NCBI GenBank assembly: GCA_963617275.1 | Contig: CAVENX010000052.1 | Coordinates: 1 to 46,693 of the forward strand | Direction of reading: 5' to 3' | Length of the DNA: 46,693 nucleotides | Source of the DNA: Limivicinus sp963617275 | GTDB taxonomy: Bacteria > Bacillota > Clostridia > Oscillospirales > Oscillospiraceae | Shown: piece after piece, positions 43,850 through 46,693 of the stretch | Numbering within the stretch: position 1 is the first letter of the stretch | Layout of the letters: every line of letters starts with the position of its first letter | Notes under the pieces: generated by a model | What the model was told of the DNA's origin: nothing | What the model saw: only the letters and a program-made list of their open reading frames with translations | Databases searched by the model: none | Program-made: the position numbers and the translations under genes

Positions 43850-46489
43850 ATGAGCAAAAAGTACGTCTACCTGTTTTCTGAAGGCAATGCAAAGATGCGT
43901 GAGCTTCTCGGCGGCAAAGGCGCAAACCTGGCCGAAATGACCAATATCGGTCTGCCAGTCCCCCAGGGCTTCACCGTTACCACCGAAGCATGCACCCAGT
44001 ACTATGAAGACGGCCGTCATATAAGCGCGGAGATCATGGACGAGATCATGCAGTACGTTGAGAAGATAGAGAAGATCAACGGCAAAAAGTTCGGCGATCT
44101 GAACAATCCTCTGCTCGTTTCCGTTCGCTCCGGTGCACGTGCATCCATGCCCGGCATGATGGACACGATCCTCAACCTCGGCCTTAATGATGAAGTTGTC
44201 GCGGCAATGATCAAGGGCAATCCCGATCCCAAGTTTGAGCGCTTTGTCTACGACTCCTACCGCCGCTTCATCCAGATGTTCTCCGACGTCGTCATGGAAG
44301 TCGGTAAGAAGTACTTTGAGCAGCTTATTGATAAAATGAAAGCGGAGAAGGGCATCGAATACGATGTCGATCTCACCGCTTCCGATCTCAAGACTCTTGC
44401 AGAGCAGTTCAAGGCCGAGTATAAGTCACAGATAGGTCAGGATTTCCCCTCCGACCCCGTTGAACAGCTCAAGGCAGCTATCGAGGCCGTTTTCCGTTCC
44501 TGGGACAACCCCAGAGCGAATGTTTACCGCCGCGACAACGACATCCCCTACTCTTGGGGCACTGCCGTCAACGTCATGCCCATGGTATTCGGCAACCTGA
44601 ACGAAAATTCCGGTACCGGCGTTGCGTTCACCCGTGATCCCGCCACCGGCGAGAAGAAGCTGATGGGCGAGTTCCTTACCAATGCACAGGGCGAAGACGT
44701 CGTTGCAGGCGTCCGCACTCCCATGCCCATCTCCCAGATGGAAGAGAAGTTCCCCAAAGCATACGCCGACTTTGTTAAGGTCTGCGCGCTGCTTGAGGAT
44801 CATTACCGTGATATGCAGGATATGGAGTTCACCGTCGAGAACGGCAAGCTCTATATGCTTCAGTGCCGCAGCGGCAAGCGTACTGCTCAGGCTGCTCTCA
44901 AGATCGCATGCGACCTCGTTGACGAGGGCATGATCGATGAAAAGCAGGCGGTCATGATGATCGACCCCAGAAACCTTGATACCCTTCTGCATCCTCAGTT
45001 TGACGCAAAGGCTCTCAAGGCAGCAACTCCCATGGGCAAGGGTCTCGGCGCATCTCCCGGCGCTGCCTGCGGCAAGATCGTTTTTACAGCGGAAGACGCA
45101 AAAGCATGGGCAGCAAAGAATGAGAAGGTCGTTCTTGTCCGTCTCGAGACAAGCCCTGAGGATATTGAGGGCATGAAGGCCGCTCAGGGCATACTCACTG
45201 TTCGCGGCGGTATGACCAGCCATGCGGCGGTCGTTGCACGCGGTATGGGCAAGTGCTGTGTCTCCGGATGCGGCGAGATCAAGATGGATGAAGAAAATAA
45301 GAAGTTCGAGCTGGCTGGCAAGACTTTCCATGAGGGCGATTATATTTCCATCGACGGTTCCACCGGTAACATCTACGACGGCATCATCCCCACGGTTGAC
45401 GCAGTCATCGCGGGTGAGTTCGGCCGCATCATGGGCTGGGCTGACAAGTACCGCCGTCTCCAGGTTCGTACAAACGCGGATACTCCCGCAGATGCGCGCA
45501 AGGCACGTGAGCTTGGCGCACAGGGCATCGGTCTTACCCGTACCGAGCATATGTTCTTTAACAGCGACCGTATCGCCGCTTTCCGAGAAATGATCTGCTC
45601 CGATACTCTTGAAGAGCGCGTTGCGGCTCTTGCAAAGCTTGAACCTATGCAGCAGGCTGACTTTGAGGGCATCTATGAGGCAATGGGCGGCTATCCCGTA
45701 ACCATTCGTTTCCTCGATCCTCCTCTCCATGAGTTCGTACCCACCGAGGAAGCTGACATTGCCGAGCTTGCAAAGGCTCAGGGCAAGAGCGTTGAGCAGA
45801 TAAAGAATCTCATTTCCTCTCTCCATGAGTTCAACCCCATGATGGGTCACCGCGGCTGCCGTCTGGCTGTCACCTATCCCGAGATCGCTCAGATGCAGAC
45901 CCGTGCCGTTATCAAGGCCGCTCTTGCGGTTCAGGCACGCCACCCCGATTGGAAGCTGGTTCCCGAGATCATGATCCCGCTGGTAGGCGAGGTCAAGGAA
46001 CTCAAGTATGTCAAGGATGTTGTCTGCAAGACTGCTGATGATATCATTGCCGCTGCCGGTTCCGATATGAAGTACCTTGTCGGTACCATGATCGAAATCC
46101 CCAGAGCTGCTCTGACCGCTGACGAGATCGCAAAGGAAGCGCAGTTCTTCTCCTTCGGTACCAATGACCTTACACAGATGACGTTCGGCTTCAGCCGTGA
46201 CGATGCAGGCAAGTTCCTCGGCGCTTACTATGATAAGAAGATTTATGAGAACGATCCGTTCGCACGTCTTGACCAGAACGGCGTAGGCAAGCTTATTGCG
46301 CTTGCCTGCAAGCTTGGCCGTGAGACCCGCCCTGACATCCACCTCGGAATCTGCGGTGAACATGGCGGCGATCCCTCCTCTGTTGAGTTCTGCAATAAGG
46401 TCGGGCTTGATTACGTATCATGCAGTCCCTTCCGTGTTCCCATCGCCCGCCTTGCTGCCGCGCAGGCTGCCATCAAGGAACAGCACTAA
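43850..46489 (+). CDS. ppdK: Pyruvate, phosphate dikinase
   Basis: 879 aa, the usual length. It interconverts PEP, AMP and PPi with pyruvate, ATP and Pi; in anaerobes it often serves glycolysis. The N-terminal ATP-grasp domain has GGKGANLAEM; the swinging phosphohistidine domain has GGMTSHAAVVARGMG with His458; the C-terminal TIM-barrel has DLTQMTFGFSRDD and CGEHGGDPSSVEFC. Codon use is strongly biased, suggesting high expression. Own promoter and terminator. Confidence 0.97.
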   Translation: MSKKYVYLFSEGNAKMRELLGGKGANLAEMTNIGLPVPQGFTVTTEACTQYYEDGRHISAEIMDEIMQYVEKIEKINGKKFGDLNNPLLVSVRSGARASMPGMMDTILNLGLNDEVVAAMIKGNPDPKFERFVYDSYRRFIQMFSDVVMEVGKKYFEQLIDKMKAEKGIEYDVDLTASDLKTLAEQFKAEYKSQIGQDFPSDPVEQLKAAIEAVFRSWDNPRANVYRRDNDIPYSWGTAVNVMPMVFGNLNENSGTGVAFTRDPATGEKKLMGEFLTNAQGEDVVAGVRTPMPISQMEEKFPKAYADFVKVCALLEDHYRDMQDMEFTVENGKLYMLQCRSGKRTAQAALKIACDLVDEGMIDEKQAVMMIDPRNLDTLLHPQFDAKALKAATPMGKGLGASPGAACGKIVFTAEDAKAWAAKNEKVVLVRLETSPEDIEGMKAAQGILTVRGGMTSHAAVVARGMGKCCVSGCGEIKMDEENKKFELAGKTFHEGDYISIDGSTGNIYDGIIPTVDAVIAGEFGRIMGWADKYRRLQVRTNADTPADARKARELGAQGIGLTRTEHMFFNSDRIAAFREMICSDTLEERVAALAKLEPMQQADFEGIYEAMGGYPVTIRFLDPPLHEFVPTEEADIAELAKAQGKSVEQIKNLISSLHEFNPMMGHRGCRLAVTYPEIAQMQTRAVIKAALAVQARHPDWKLVPEIMIPLVGEVKELKYVKDVVCKTADDIIAAAGSDMKYLVGTMIEIPRAALTADEIAKEAQFFSFGTNDLTQMTFGFSRDDAGKFLGAYYDKKIYENDPFARLDQNGVGKLIALACKLGRETRPDIHLGICGEHGGDPSSVEFCNKVGLDYVSCSPFRVPIARLAAAQAAIKEQH

Positions 46490-46541
46490 AGTGTCGGCGC
46501 ATACAGCGTAAGCAAAACAACTGAAAACAACTGATATAAAT

Positions 46542-46582
46542 ACGGTCGCACAGTCCTCTTGGATTGTGCGACCGTTATTTTT
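46542..46582 (+). terminator. Terminator of ppdK
   Basis: 15-bp stem (46542-46556 with 46561-46575, one G-T pair), TCTT loop, then TATTTTT. Confidence 0.88.
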
Positions 46583-46693
46583 GGTTCAGTGTCAAAAGTT
46601 GGGGTAGAGCTTAGCAAAAATAGCAGAGAGGCGTGGGTGGCGTGGCGTCACGCCTTCGCAGTATAATGAAATGGTTGCTTGAGACAGCATAAT
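46583..46693. other. Right edge of the window, possible insertion-sequence end
   Basis: GTGTCAAAAGTTGGGGTAGA near 46590-46610 resembles the ends of some IS256-type elements, and a TATAAT occurs at 46662-46667, but no transposase is visible before the window ends. Confidence 0.2.

Overview
The window looks like a chromosome segment of an endospore-forming Clostridia, most likely of the Oscillospirales/Ruminococcaceae type. The evidence is a complete spoIIIAA-AH operon, a BofA-like gene, a Gls24/Asp23-nusB-xseA-xseB-ispA-tlyA-nadK-argR-recN cluster in Firmicutes order, a T-box in front of tyrS, a pyruvate phosphate dikinase gene, strong GGAGG-type ribosome sites and moderate GC. No rRNA, tRNA or CRISPR array was seen.

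Layout. 1-315: tandem palindromes, a terminator and a promoter. 315-3258: an EF-G-like GTPase and an SGNH-like membrane protein. 3350-8298: a DEDD exonuclease (minus), then murF, a HAD nucleotidase, two MgtC/SapB paralogues, and bofA (minus). 8553-15314: a type IIA topoisomerase pair (parE/parC-like) with a small membrane zinc-ribbon gene between them, then YitT and a transglutaminase-like lipoprotein. 15356-19396: pstS-pstC-pstA-pstB-phoU (minus) with a possible Pho box. 19584-20060: an unknown membrane protein. 20130-24548: the spoIIIA operon behind a sigma-E-like promoter. 24665-31793: the Gls24-to-recN cluster. 31790-33352: T-box and tyrS. 33597-35908: an amino-acid ABC transporter.

36012-40779: a 4,766-bp integrated element, the most interesting feature of the window. 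It encodes a TnpX/TndX-type large serine recombinase, a TnpW-like protein and a divergent LysR/LysE exporter pair. It has a long structured non-coding core with a strong promoter, an attenuator, iteron-like repeats and oriT-like hairpins, but no relaxase. Both ends can be placed from the sequence. A 25-bp imperfect inverted arm lies at each end, each abutting a GA dinucleotide. Joining the flanks rebuilds a Rho-independent terminator, so the element sits in the loop of what was probably the ABC-transporter operon terminator.

40817-43745: rimM, a trmD fused to a GNAT acetyltransferase domain, a small membrane protein and rsmA. 43850-46489: ppdK with its terminator.

All calls come from reading the sequence. 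Family assignments rest on motifs and gene order; no database search was run.
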